Positions 8,190-16,413 are shown, counted from the stretch's first letter. The stretch is DNA of 64,000 bases from Streptomyces sp. AC1-42W (GCF_003248355.1 NZ_QKWY01000002.1:806001-870000); one strand, 5' to 3'. Program-made: numbers and translations. The notes: generated from the sequence alone by a model not told the origin.

Positions 8190-9689
8190 TCAGTGGACGG
8201 GGTGCATGGTGCGCTTGAGCCAGGGGGCGGCGGCGATGACGGCCGCGCCGGCCGCCACCGCGACAGCGCCATTGACACCGAAGTAGGCGGGGTTGGACAC
8301 CTCGCCGTACAGCTTCACGATCTGGGCCTGGATGCCGTTGGCGAGGGCCAGCGAGAGGAACCAGAGCGCCATGGTCTGGCTGGCGAACGCCTTCGGGGCG
8401 AGCTTGGTGGTCGCCGACATGCCGGAGGTCTCCAGCAGGATGTCGCCGAGCCCGAGGAGCAGATAGGAGCCGACGATCCACCAGGCGGCCATCTTGTAGG
8501 TGTCGCCGGAGTGCCCGGAGGTGGGCAGGACCATCAGCAGGAAGGAGAGCCCGCCCAGGATCACTCCGATGGCGATCTTGTTGGAGGCATGCGGCTGGCG
8601 CGGCCCCATCTTCGCCCAGACGGCCGCGACCACCGGGGCGAGCGCCACCTCGAAGGCGCCGAGCGCGGAGGCGTACCAGCTCGCCGGGAAGTGGAAGCCG
8701 AAGATCTCGGTACGGGCGTTGGTCGAGGCGAGCAGCATCATCGTCGAGTACGCCTGGAAGAGGATGAAGTTGAACACCACGGAGGCCAGGAACAGCACCA
8801 CGTACGGGCGCAGCCTGCCGCGTTCGGCGGCGGTGACCCGGGGGCTGCGGAACATCACCGCGAAGTAGACGACGGGCGCGATCACCGAGATCAGGGTGAG
8901 CAGGTCCACGAACCGGTCCATGGTGAGCCACCCGGCCAGGGCCAGCGCGGTCGCGACGGCCGCGACGACGACGGCCCCGGCGGCGATCAGCCGGACGGCG
9001 CGGCGCATGGGGCCGGGGGCCAGCGCGAATTCGGCGGTGTGCTTTCGCCCGGCCAGGTGACGGCGGCCCGCCACATACTGGATGAGGCCCAGCGTCATGC
9101 CGAAGGCGGCGGCCGAGAAGCCCCAGTGCCAGCTCGCGTGGTCGCCGAGCCAGCCGGTGATCAGCGGTCCGAGGAACGCGCCGATGTTGATGCCCATGTA
9201 GTAGAGGGCGAAGCCCGCGTCCCGGCGCTCGTCGTCCGTCCGGTAGAGCTTGCCGACCATCGTGGCCACATTGGGCTTGAGCAGGCCCGTCCCGGCGCTG
9301 ATCAGCCCGAGCCCGACCCAGGTCATCGCGTCCGTGGGCACCGCCATGGCGTAATGGCCGCAGGCGATCAGGATGCCGCCGTAGAGCACCGCCCGGTACG
9401 AGCCGAGGATGCGGTCGGCCAGCCAGCCGCCGGCCACCGACACCAGATAGACCAGCGTGCCGTACGCGGCCGAGACGGAGGCGGCGGTCCCGGCCTCCAT
9501 GCCCATGCCGCCGTGTGCGACCGTGTCCGCGAAGTAGAGGACGAGGATCGCCTGCATGCCGAGGAACGAGAACCGCTCCCAGACCTCCAGGCCGGACAGG
9601 GTCATCAGGCCGCGCGGCTGGCCGAAGAAGGCGTGGTCGTCGGCCGGCGGCGGCTGCTCCGGTTCCGTGGCGGCGGCGGTGTGGGACAA
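8190..9689 (-). CDS. Proton-dependent oligopeptide transporter (POT/PTR2 family)
   Basis: A 499-aa multi-pass membrane protein of the peptide:H+ symporter family. The signature region SGLEVWERFSFLGMQAILVL near the N-terminus carries the family ExxERFxxxG proton-coupling motif, and GTGLLKPNVATMVGKLY and GFALYYMGINIGAFLGP follow. About 14 hydrophobic segments are visible. The TTG start at 9689 has CAGGAG 7 bases upstream; longer in-frame reading lacks family sequence. It forms an operon with the downstream S15-like hydrolase, consistent with uptake and breakdown of small peptides. Confidence 0.9.
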   Translation of the reverse strand: MSHTAAATEPEQPPPADDHAFFGQPRGLMTLSGLEVWERFSFLGMQAILVLYFADTVAHGGMGMEAGTAASVSAAYGTLVYLVSVAGGWLADRILGSYRAVLYGGILIACGHYAMAVPTDAMTWVGLGLISAGTGLLKPNVATMVGKLYRTDDERRDAGFALYYMGINIGAFLGPLITGWLGDHASWHWGFSAAAFGMTLGLIQYVAGRRHLAGRKHTAEFALAPGPMRRAVRLIAAGAVVVAAVATALALAGWLTMDRFVDLLTLISVIAPVVYFAVMFRSPRVTAAERGRLRPYVVLFLASVVFNFILFQAYSTMMLLASTNARTEIFGFHFPASWYASALGAFEVALAPVVAAVWAKMGPRQPHASNKIAIGVILGGLSFLLMVLPTSGHSGDTYKMAAWWIVGSYLLLGLGDILLETSGMSATTKLAPKAFASQTMALWFLSLALANGIQAQIVKLYGEVSNPAYFGVNGAVAVAAGAAVIAAAPWLKRTMHPVH

Positions 9690-9791
9690 AACGGCAACTC
9701 CTGATCGTATGAGCTGATCTCGAACATACCGGCGGTGGCGGGAAGGCGCCCACGGTGATCCGAAGACGACCGGATACGCTGACATCAGTGG

Positions 9792-9822
9792 TTGACAACG
9801 ACACATCGACATTCCGTGTGAT
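9792..9822 (+). promoter_or_regulatory. Candidate promoter for the polyprenyl synthase gene
   Basis: A perfect -35 box TTGACA (9792-9797) lies 50 bases upstream of the GTG start. The -10 is poor: TGTGAT 19 bases further on is the nearest match. It sits in the 157-bp divergent gap after the transporter start. Confidence 0.4.
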
Positions 9823-9846
9823 CGTCAGCAGACAGGAGATCCCCTC

Positions 9847-10857
9847 GTGACCGTCGTCGGGCCGTTCGGACTGAGCGTGCGGGACCAGGCTCTTGAGGCC
9901 GGTGTCCAGGCCGGTTTGGCTGCTGTCGAGTCGGGCCTGCTCGAAGCCACCAAGAGCGACGTGCCCTTCATCACGGAAGCCGCCCAGCACCTGGTGCGCG
10001 CGGGCGGCAAGCGGTTCCGTCCGCTGCTCGCGATGCTGGCCGCCCAGTTCGGCGACGCCGACGCGCCGGGCGTGGTGCCCGCCGCCGTCGTCGTGGAGCT
10101 GACCCACCTCGCGACGCTGTACCACGACGACGTCATGGACGAGGCCGATGTGCGGCGCGGTGTGCCCAGCGCCAATTCCCGCTGGGGCAACTCGGTCGCC
10201 GTACTGACCGGCGACTTCCTCTTCGCGCGCGCCTCGCACATACTGGCCGACCTGGGCCCGGAGGCCGTCCGCATCCAGGCGGAGGCGTTCGAACGCCTGG
10301 TCACCGGCCAGATCCTGGAGACGGCCGGCCCGCGCGACGGCCGCGACCCGGTGGCGCACTACCTGGAGGTGCTCAGCGGCAAGACCGGCTCGCTGATCGC
10401 CGTGGCCTGCCGGTTCGGCGCGATGATGTCCGGCGCCGACGAGTCCACGACGGACATCCTCACCCAGTACGGTGAACGGCTCGGTGTCGCCTTCCAGCTC
10501 GCCGACGACGTCCTGGACATCGCGTCGGACTCCCACGAGTCCGGCAAGACCCCCGGTACGGACCTCCTGGAGGGCATCCCGACCCTCCCCGTCCTGCATC
10601 TGCGGGCGCAGGCGGCGGCGGACGGCAAGCCGGACGACCTGGCCCTCGTCGAACTGCTCGACGGCGACCTCGGCGACCCGGACCGGCTCACCGAGGCGCT
10701 GCGCCTGCTGCGCGCGCACCCGGCGCTGGCCCGGGCCCGCCGGGACACCGTGCGGTACGCGCAGGAGGCGCGGGCCACGCTGGGGCCGCTGCCCGAGTGC
10801 TACGCCAAGCTCGCCCTGGAAGAGATGTGCGACGCGGTGGTCCACCGCGCCGGCTGA
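9847..10857 (+). CDS. Polyprenyl (hepta/octaprenyl) diphosphate synthase
   Basis: A 336-aa trans-prenyltransferase that condenses isopentenyl diphosphate into a long chain, most likely the menaquinone side chain. The first aspartate-rich motif (LYHDDVMDEADVRRG, about 97-111) and the second (QLADDVLDIASD, about 217-228) are intact, as is the GGKRFRP substrate site. GTG 9847 has AGGAG 8 bases upstream. Long-chain product length is inferred from family resemblance. Menaquinone would serve the nuo operon further along. Confidence 0.9.
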   Translation: MTVVGPFGLSVRDQALEAGVQAGLAAVESGLLEATKSDVPFITEAAQHLVRAGGKRFRPLLAMLAAQFGDADAPGVVPAAVVVELTHLATLYHDDVMDEADVRRGVPSANSRWGNSVAVLTGDFLFARASHILADLGPEAVRIQAEAFERLVTGQILETAGPRDGRDPVAHYLEVLSGKTGSLIAVACRFGAMMSGADESTTDILTQYGERLGVAFQLADDVLDIASDSHESGKTPGTDLLEGIPTLPVLHLRAQAAADGKPDDLALVELLDGDLGDPDRLTEALRLLRAHPALARARRDTVRYAQEARATLGPLPECYAKLALEEMCDAVVHRAG

Positions 10858-10864
10858 CGCCTCT

Positions 10865-10892
10865 CCCGGAGCCCGGAGCCCGGAGCCCGGAG
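10865..10892. repeat. Four 7-bp tandem repeats (CCCGGAG)
   Basis: Four perfect head-to-tail copies of CCCGGAG lie just after the polyprenyl synthase stop. They may be a slippage-prone microsatellite; no function is evident. The rest of the gap to 11108 shows nothing else beyond the ribosome binding site of the next gene. Confidence 0.7.
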
Positions 10893-11108
10893 CCCGCGCG
10901 GCCCCAACCCCTACTGGACGGGGGAGAATCGGCGCTCCATCGTCATACCGAAGAGGTACGCGGAGTTGCTCCCCCGGGTTGACGCTTTCCGCAGCCCGTT
11001 TTGGTCGGATGGAGACACAACCACTCCTGACCAAAACGGGTGAGAATGGCGGCACGGAGTGGGCGAGCGCATCCCGAGGAAGCCGCCGACCACGGAGGTA
11101 GGGCACAC

Positions 11109-12365
11109 ATGGCACCGAACGACAGCGCGGAGACCACCGGCACGGCCGCCGGCCGGAGCGCCGGGAGCCGCCGCAGGGCGGCCCGCTACATCGTCCCCGT
11201 CGCGGTGGCGGGGGTGGCGGCGGCGACCATCGGTCTGGTCCCGGCGCTCGCCAGCTCCGGCGACCCCGACCTGCCGGAGATCACCGCGCAGGAACTCATC
11301 GAGAAGATCGCCGCTTCGGACACCGAGCAGTTCTCCGGCACGGTGAAGATCAGCACGGACCTGGGCATCCCCTCCGTGGGCGGCCTGGCCGGCTCCTTCC
11401 TGTCCGACGCGGGCAAGAGCGGGCGCGGCGGCGAGGACACGTCGAGCGCCGACCCGCAGAGCAAGCTCACCGAGCTGGCCTCCGGCACGCACACCCTGCG
11501 CGTTGCCGCGGACGGCCCCGACAAGCAGCGGCTCTCCATCCTGGACGACGCCGCCGAGTACAGCCTGATCCACAACGGCGACCAGGTCTGGGCGTACGAC
11601 AGCGCGACCAACGCGGTGTACCACGCGGAGGCCGACGCCAAGGACAAGGCCCCGCGCCACCAGGACCGGGCCGTCCCCGAGGGCGTCCCGACCACCCCGA
11701 AGGCCCTGGCCGAGCAGGCGCTCGAAGCCGCCGACGGCACCACGTCCGTCACGGTGGACGGCACCGCGCGGGTCGCCGGGCGCGACGCGTACCGCCTGGT
11801 CCTCAAGCCGGAGCAGAGCGGCTCCACGGTGGGCTCGATCACCGTCGCCGTGGACGCGGAGAACGGCGTGCCGCTCAAGTTCACGCTCCGGCCGAGCGGT
11901 GGCGGCAAGGCCGTCGTGGACGCCGGTTTCACCTCGGTCGACTTCGGGAAGCCCGCCGCGTCCTCCTTCACCTTCACCCCGCCCAAGGGCGCGAAGGTCA
12001 CCGAGGCCGACGAGGCGGCCGAGCGCCACGAGAAGGACGCCCGCGAGGCCACCGAGAAGGCCCGCGGCGACCTGCGCGCCTTCGAGGACGAGGGCGCCCC
12101 GAAGATCATCGGCAAGGGCTGGAACAGCATCGCCGAGATCAGGACCCCGGGCGGCGCCGCCCTGCCGACCGAGGCGACGAAGGGCGTCCCGCCGCAGGCC
12201 CAGCAGTTCCTGGACGCCCTCGGCGACAAGGTCACCGGCAAGTTCGGCTCGGGCACGGTCTTCAAGACGCGCCTGATCAACGCGCTGATGACGGACGACG
12301 GCCGGATCTACGTCGGCGCGGTCACCAAGGACGCGCTGGTCGCCGCGGCGAACGACGCGAGCTGA
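11109..12365 (+). CDS. LolA-like exported protein (outer-membrane lipoprotein carrier fold)
   Basis: A 418-aa protein with an Arg-rich N-terminus and one membrane/signal segment (IVPVAVAGVAAATIGLVPAL, about 30-49), then a secreted domain resembling LolA/DUF2092: AQELIEKIAASDTEQFSGTV, repeated beta-rich segments and SFTFTPPKGAKV. There is no lipobox cysteine, so it is probably membrane-anchored or cleaved. ATG 11109 follows GGAGG by 10 bases. In related genomes, from memory, an ABC ATPase and permease follow; here only permease fragments remain. Its ligand is unknown. Confidence 0.8.
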   Translation: MAPNDSAETTGTAAGRSAGSRRRAARYIVPVAVAGVAAATIGLVPALASSGDPDLPEITAQELIEKIAASDTEQFSGTVKISTDLGIPSVGGLAGSFLSDAGKSGRGGEDTSSADPQSKLTELASGTHTLRVAADGPDKQRLSILDDAAEYSLIHNGDQVWAYDSATNAVYHAEADAKDKAPRHQDRAVPEGVPTTPKALAEQALEAADGTTSVTVDGTARVAGRDAYRLVLKPEQSGSTVGSITVAVDAENGVPLKFTLRPSGGGKAVVDAGFTSVDFGKPAASSFTFTPPKGAKVTEADEAAERHEKDAREATEKARGDLRAFEDEGAPKIIGKGWNSIAEIRTPGGAALPTEATKGVPPQAQQFLDALGDKVTGKFGSGTVFKTRLINALMTDDGRIYVGAVTKDALVAAANDAS

Positions 12366-12387
12366 CGCACTGCCGTACCCCTTCCGC

Positions 12388-12422
12388 CCGCCCCGCCGCG
12401 CGCACCTCGCGCGGCGGGGCGG
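12388..12422 (+). terminator. Terminator after the LolA-like gene
   Basis: A perfect 15-bp inverted repeat (12388-12402 and 12408-12422, core CCGCCCCGCCGCGCG) has a 5-base loop, 22 bases after the stop codon. Confidence 0.75.
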
Positions 12423-12475
12423 GGCGGGGTGCGACCGCCGGCTGAAGTGACCCCTCGAAGTCCGACACTTCCGTT

Positions 12476-12600
12476 CTATGCCGCGAGGTCGAGTCGTTGT
12501 CGGTAGCGGGTTCTCGCTTCGTACGGCGTGATGTAGCCGATGGTCGAGTGGATCCGCTTCCGGTTGTAATGTTCCGCGATCCACCGGAAAACGTTCTGCC
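12476..12600 (-). pseudogene. Remnant of an IS3-family transposase (3' end)
   Basis: The minus strand reads RQNVFRWIAEHYNRKRIHST then IGYITPYEARTRYRQRLDLAA before TAG at 12476-12478. The W..YN..R.HS..GY.TP pattern is the C-terminus of IS3-type OrfB integrases. Only about 41 residues remain; the catalytic DDE region is gone. Its left side ends near the LolA-like gene terminator and its right edge abuts the permease fragment, so it probably marks a deletion that removed the ABC ATPase and most of the permease. Confidence 0.8.
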
Positions 12601-12603
12601 GGG

Positions 12604-12750
12604 CCCTCCTTCACGCGGGCGACGGTCGGCCTGCTGATCACCGTCCAGATCGTGGACAGCATCCCGCAGCTGAGCGGCATCCACCCCTACCTGTTCCCGC
12701 ACTACTGGCTGTCCTTCTCGGACCTGGTGCGCGACCCCGTCTACCTCTGA
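12604..12750 (+). pseudogene. ABC transporter permease, internal fragment
   Basis: An open frame reads PSFTRATVGLLITVQIVDSI and continues to LSFSDLVRDPVYL before a TGA at 12748 that belongs to inserted sequence. This is the C-terminal region of an ABC-2-type permease. The true end of the gene (VKNLGLQAVYAAVFGSAAWA) is found 3.3 kb away at 16085-16174. The N-terminal part is absent, cut off at the IS3 remnant. Confidence 0.75.
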
Positions 12751-12793
12751 TCTTGGCCAGTGCTCCGCCCTTCAGGGCGGGGGTGAAGGCCAC

Positions 12794-12830
12794 CCTTGGC
12801 GCGGAGGCGCGCAGCGCCGGAGTTCGCTGC
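12794..12830 (+). repeat. Shared 37-bp end sequence, left copy
   Basis: This stretch (CCTTGGCGCGGAGGCGC ... GCGCCGGAGTTCGCTGC) matches the reverse complement of 16001-16037 at 34 of 37 positions. Together the copies form inverted ends around the whole insertion, and each has its own small palindrome (GGCGC/GCGCC). Confidence 0.8.
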
Positions 12831-12848
12831 GAGCCTCCGGGGCAACGG

Positions 12849-13277
12849 TCAGACGGGCCGCTTCTGGTTCTCGATGTACTGCTTGACCACGGTCAGCGGT
12901 GCGCCGCCGCAGGAGCCTGCGAAGTAGGAGCCGGACCAGAAGTGTCCGCCCCACAGATATCGGCGCACGTGGCTGTCGTACTCCTTGCGCAGCAGCCGGG
13001 CCGAGACTCCCTTGAGGCTGTTGACCAGCTTGGAGAGCTGGACCTTTGGCGGGTGGTGCACCAGGAGATGCACGTGGTCGTCCTCGCCGTTGAACTGTTT
13101 CAGCTCGGCCTCGAAGTCGCTGCACACCTCCCGCATGATCTCTTCGCACCGCGTCAGCATGGCGTCGGTCATGGCCTTGCGTCGGTACTTCGTTACGAAA
13201 ACCAAGTGGACGTGCAAGTTGTAGACGACGTGACGTCCTGTGCGTACATCGGGATTGGGGTTCCATCGTGGTGACAT
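12849..13277 (-). CDS. tnpA: IS200/IS605-family transposase TnpA (Y1 HUH)
   Basis: A 142-aa single-strand transposase, full family length. The metal-binding HUH motif (HVHLLV, about 68-73) and the catalytic tyrosine (VVKQYIENQ, near the C-terminus) are intact, with the usual YNLHVHLVFVTKYRR start. ATG 13277 is divergent from tnpB with about 15 bases between them. It looks functional. Confidence 0.92.
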   Translation of the reverse strand: MSPRWNPNPDVRTGRHVVYNLHVHLVFVTKYRRKAMTDAMLTRCEEIMREVCSDFEAELKQFNGEDDHVHLLVHHPPKVQLSKLVNSLKGVSARLLRKEYDSHVRRYLWGGHFWSGSYFAGSCGGAPLTVVKQYIENQKRPV

Positions 13278-13291
13278 AAACCTATGCTAGG

Positions 13292-14656
13292 GTGAAGATC
13301 ATGGGTCAGGAAATCGCGTACGAGAAGCGGCAGTTCGGGCACCGCGCCCGACTGGCGCTCACTCCTGCGCAAGTCCGGCTCATGGACGACCAGGGCCACG
13401 CGGCGCGTACGACGTGGAACCTGCTGCACGACTTCTGGACGATGACGCCGAAGTACCGCCGCGACTTGAAGGCTGCGGACGAGGCGATCCGGCAGGCCCG
13501 CAAAGAGATCGACTGGCTCGGTGTGCTGCCCGCACAGGCGGCACAGGCCGTCCTCAAGACGTATTTCCAGGCATGGAAGAACTGCTGGGAAGGACGGGCG
13601 GACGAGCCGAACTTCAAGGCCCGCATCCGCACTCCGCTGACGGTGGACGTGCCGCAGGGCCGGGATCTGAACATCGTTCGGATCAACCGCCGCTGGGGCG
13701 AGGCCCAGATCCCGAAGATCGGACGGGTCCGGTTCCGCTGGACCCGCGACCTTCCCATCGGCAAGCGGGCCGACACCGACAACCGGATCACCGGGGCACG
13801 GCTGGTCAAGGACTCGCTCGGCTGGCACATCGCCTTCCGCGTCCAGACCCGAGAGGCCGTCCCGGCCCCGCACACCGGTCCCGAGATCGGCATCGACTTC
13901 GGCGTGAACCTCCCCCTCGCCCTATCGGACGGCAACCACCAGGACCACAGCCACGCGCCGCGCCTTCCCGACGGCACCGCCGACCGGGACAAGTGGCTCA
14001 CCGAGAAGGAAAAAACCGTGCTGCTCCGCCTTGAGCAGCACGCCGCACGTCTCAAGCAGCACCGCAAGCGCGGAGAGAAGTTCTCAGGCCGCCTGCGCGC
14101 TGTGTACCGCCGGATCGGCAGACTCCGAGCAACAGCCACGCGACGAGCAACCGACTGGCAGCACCAGACCACCACCATGCTCGCCCGCACGTATGGCGTG
14201 ATCGTGGTGGAAGACCTGCACATCACGAACATGACCAAGAGCGCCAAGGGCACCATCGAGGAGCCGGGCAGGAACGTCGCGGCCAAGGCCGGACTGAACC
14301 GCTCCATAGCCCAAGAGGCATGGGGCCGGACCATGACCATGCTCGGGTACAAGACCGCCCGAAACGGGGGCACCCTGGTCAAGGTCCCGGCCCCGTACAC
14401 CTCCCAGCGCTGCCACGCCTGCGGGCTCGTCACACCCGGCAGCCGCGAGGACCAGGCCACGTTCGTGTGCAAGAACAGCATGTGCGGATGGACCGGCAAC
14501 GCCGACGAGAACGCGGCCCGGAACATCCTGCACCTGTACCGGATCGGCCACACCGTGGTCATCCCGGCTGCCGGGAGGGCAGTCGTCAGGCGGCGTAAGC
14601 CGTCCAACCCACCGGCGCAAGCCAGGCGGGAATCTCCCTCGTTCACGAGGGAGTGA
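13292..14656 (+). CDS. tnpB: TnpB RNA-guided nuclease of the IS605 element
   Basis: A 454-aa TnpB from GTG 13292 (ATG 13301 is an alternative, three residues shorter). The RuvC-like motifs are GIDFGVN (D), VVEDLHI (E) and NADENAARN (D), and the zinc finger has CHAC and CKNSMC. All catalytic residues are present, so it may be active. TATGCT at 13283-13288 would be a -10 box for a nearly leaderless mRNA. By analogy, the 3' end plus the element's right end would form the guide (omega) RNA. Confidence 0.9.
   Translation: MKIMGQEIAYEKRQFGHRARLALTPAQVRLMDDQGHAARTTWNLLHDFWTMTPKYRRDLKAADEAIRQARKEIDWLGVLPAQAAQAVLKTYFQAWKNCWEGRADEPNFKARIRTPLTVDVPQGRDLNIVRINRRWGEAQIPKIGRVRFRWTRDLPIGKRADTDNRITGARLVKDSLGWHIAFRVQTREAVPAPHTGPEIGIDFGVNLPLALSDGNHQDHSHAPRLPDGTADRDKWLTEKEKTVLLRLEQHAARLKQHRKRGEKFSGRLRAVYRRIGRLRATATRRATDWQHQTTTMLARTYGVIVVEDLHITNMTKSAKGTIEEPGRNVAAKAGLNRSIAQEAWGRTMTMLGYKTARNGGTLVKVPAPYTSQRCHACGLVTPGSREDQATFVCKNSMCGWTGNADENAARNILHLYRIGHTVVIPAAGRAVVRRRKPSNPPAQARRESPSFTRE
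14634..14653 (+). other. Right-end hairpin of the IS605 element (putative omega RNA 3' part)
   Basis: CTCCCTCG-TTCA-CGAGGGAG is a perfect 8-bp stem with a 4-base loop, overlapping the last codons of tnpB. It is followed by TGAGCTTCAAT, the usual right-end context of IS200/IS605 elements, where strand cleavage occurs and where the guide segment of TnpB omega RNAs begins. Confidence 0.65.
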
Positions 14657-14779
14657 GCTTCAATGGGACGAGGTGGTCAACTTCTCGGCCTTGAAGGACC
14701 GGGCTTGTCACCCGATCGTCCAAGGCTGTGATTGCAAGTGGAGCGCGACTGGCTGCCGCGTGGTCCCCTGCGTCCGGTC

Positions 14780-15943
14780 CTACCTTGCGGTGGGACTGGG
14801 GCGGTTGACTGCGCCCCGCTGCCACACAGACATCGCCCGGTGGGCGATGTTGCGGGAGCCGTTGTGGTCCGCGTGCGTAATCACGCCGCAGGACCGGCAC
14901 TCGAAGCGGGCCTGGGAGACCCGGTTGGCGCGGTGGGTGTGCCAGCACTCCGAGCACTGGCGGGAGGTGTTCCTCGGGTCCACGTGGACCACCGGGACAC
15001 CGGCCCGCCGTGCCTTGTAGGCGACGAATGCGCCGAGCTGGGCGAATGCCCAGGAGTGCAGCTTGGCCCGCTGGTCCTTCTTGGCCGTAACCCTGGCGCG
15101 GATACCGGACAGGTCTTCCAGTCCGATTCCCCGCGAGGTGCGTTCAGCGGTGGCAACAAGCGTCTTGGCGATGATGTGGTTGGTGTTCGCCGCGTGCCGG
15201 GCTTCCCGGCGGCGGACGCGCTTCAGGACCCGCTTGGCGGACTTGGTGCGCTTTTTCTGCAACTTCTGCCGCAGGTCACGGTGCCGCTTGCGGTACCGGT
15301 TCAACCGGCGCCCGGCAAGGATCTCGCCGTCGGACGTGGTGGCGATGTTGACAATCCCGAGGTCCACACCGAGGAAACCGTCCGGCTCGAACAGTTCGGG
15401 TTCGGGCACGTCGATGGTGGCGACCAGGAAGAACATCCCGTCCCGCGCCACCAGGTCCGACTCGCCCTTGCGCGAGGCCAGCAGGCGCATCGCTTCGGGC
15501 GAGCAGACGAACGGAATCCGCTTGAGCCTGCCGGCCACCGTCCAGATGGAGACGGTCCGGGTGTCCAGGTTCCAGGTCAGCATCCGGTCGTCGTACGGCT
15601 GGGCCGCACCTTCCCGGAAGCCGATCGGCCTGGACTCGGCACGGGCGCGCCGCTTTGAGCCCTCACGGCCGAGGTTCCCGGCCTTGATGTTGGCCTTGAG
15701 CGTGGTGTACGCGTCGCACACCTTCGTGATCGTGCGCACCGCCGCCTGCGCCCCGAGGTCGAAATCGGTCCGGAGCCGGTGGTAGACGGCGTCCTGCAAC
15801 ACGTTCCGCCGCTTGAGGTCCTCGGCGAACGCCACCTCGGAGGCCGCATTCGCGGCCCGGTTGCAAGCACGCAGGGTCGCTGCCAGTGCGTCCGCGTCAT
15901 ACGCGGACACGGGCATTAGTTTCACCTGCGCGACAATCTTCAA
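14780..15943 (-). CDS. tnpB: TnpB RNA-guided nuclease (solo, second family)
   Basis: A 387-aa TnpB from TTG 15943 (MKIVAQVKLMPVSAYDADAL, the typical family start; ATG 15916 is shorter). RuvC-like motifs GVDLGIVNIA (D), GIGLEDLSGIR (E) and THADHNGSRNI (D) and zinc-finger cysteines (CSEC, CRSCG) are intact. It is quite unlike the adjacent tnpB in sequence, so it is not a simple duplication. It stops at TAG 14780-14782. Confidence 0.88.
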   Translation of the reverse strand: MKIVAQVKLMPVSAYDADALAATLRACNRAANAASEVAFAEDLKRRNVLQDAVYHRLRTDFDLGAQAAVRTITKVCDAYTTLKANIKAGNLGREGSKRRARAESRPIGFREGAAQPYDDRMLTWNLDTRTVSIWTVAGRLKRIPFVCSPEAMRLLASRKGESDLVARDGMFFLVATIDVPEPELFEPDGFLGVDLGIVNIATTSDGEILAGRRLNRYRKRHRDLRQKLQKKRTKSAKRVLKRVRRREARHAANTNHIIAKTLVATAERTSRGIGLEDLSGIRARVTAKKDQRAKLHSWAFAQLGAFVAYKARRAGVPVVHVDPRNTSRQCSECWHTHRANRVSQARFECRSCGVITHADHNGSRNIAHRAMSVWQRGAVNRPSPTAR

Positions 15944-16000
15944 GCAGAAAACCCTAGTAGGGCTGACCGCAGGAGATCCAGTTGAGGTACCGGCAGATGC

Positions 16001-16037
16001 GCGGCGAACTCCGGCGCTTTGCGCCTCCGCGCCAAGG
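16001..16037 (-). repeat. Shared 37-bp end sequence, right copy
   Basis: The inverted partner of 12794-12830 (three mismatches). It lies in the left end of the solo-tnpB element, between tnpB and the terminal CCCGGGG hairpin. Confidence 0.8.
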
Positions 16038-16084
16038 ATCAATTCCTCCCGGGGCCGAACCCCGGGCTTCCTTGGAGAAGTCAG

Positions 16085-16174
16085 GTGAAGAACCTGGGGC
16101 TCCAGGCGGTGTACGCGGCGGTGTTCGGCTCGGCGGCCTGGGCGCGGTTCACGGCGAAGGACATCACGGCCTGA
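16085..16174 (+). pseudogene. ABC transporter permease, C-terminal tail
   Basis: Reads VKNLGLQAVYAAVFGSAAWA then RFTAKDITA and stops at TGA 16172. It is the natural end of the ABC-2 permease whose preceding part is at 12604-12747; about 3.3 kb of IS DNA separates them. The stop codon lies in the first unit of an 11-bp tandem repeat. Confidence 0.8.
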
Positions 16175-16222
16175 GAACGGCCTGAGAACGGCCTGAGAAC
16201 GGCCTGAGAACGGCCCGAGAGG
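16168..16222. repeat. 11-bp tandem repeats (GGCCTGAGAAC x4, plus one degenerate)
   Basis: Perfect units start at 16168, 16179, 16190 and 16201; a fifth at 16212 reads GGCCCGAGAGG. They begin at the permease stop codon and lead into the TetR upstream region. The period matches one DNA turn, but slippage is an equally good explanation. Confidence 0.85.
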
Positions 16223-16306
16223 TGGGGGCGGCAGCCGTACCGTCGGCCGGCGAGCCGTCCCCCGATCGGCTCGTCGCGGCACGAACGGCACGAACGGTGC
16301 GAAAAC

Positions 16307-16340
16307 GAAAGGAACGAGCCGACACGGTACGTTCCGTTTC
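16307..16340. promoter_or_regulatory. Candidate operator upstream of the TetR gene
   Basis: GAAAGGAACG (16307-16316) and CGTTCCGTTTC (16330-16340) form an imperfect inverted repeat centred about 90 bases before the TetR start. TATGCT at 16403-16408 lies a few bases before ATG 16414 and could be a -10 box. Confidence 0.4.
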
Positions 16341-16413
16341 CGCCAGAGCATTGTTCGGGTTATCACGACGGGCTGTCAACAAGGATTGGCTCGAACACAC
16401 CTATGCTCACCGA

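Larger units (their letters stand above)
12751..14680 (+). mobile_element. IS200/IS605-type element with divergent tnpA and tnpB
   Basis: The element holds a Y1 HUH transposase (minus) and a TnpB (plus), the IS605 layout. Its left end carries a GCCCTTCAGGGCG-type hairpin near 12769-12782 and the sequence at 12794-12830 shared with the neighbouring element. Its right end has the hairpin at 14634-14653 followed by GAGCTTCAAT. Boundaries are approximate because these elements make no target duplication. Confidence 0.75.
14681..16084 (-). mobile_element. IS1341-type element (solo tnpB), tail-to-tail with the IS605 element
   Basis: It carries a TnpB gene on the minus strand and no transposase. 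Its right end, near 14685-14735, has a hairpin-like stretch (CCTTGGAC ... GTCCTTCAAGG on the minus strand). Its left end near 16037-16084 has a CCCGGGG-CCGAA-CCCCGGG hairpin and the shared 37-bp sequence. The split permease resumes at 16085. Precise ends are inferred. Confidence 0.65.

Noticed and set aside
9893..10102. Short frame inside the polyprenyl synthase
   Set aside because: Shadow frame within a gene that has both aspartate-rich motifs.
6562..11115. A 1,517-residue minus-strand open frame
   Set aside because: It crosses three real genes in the wrong frame and has no recognisable domain; a product of high GC3.
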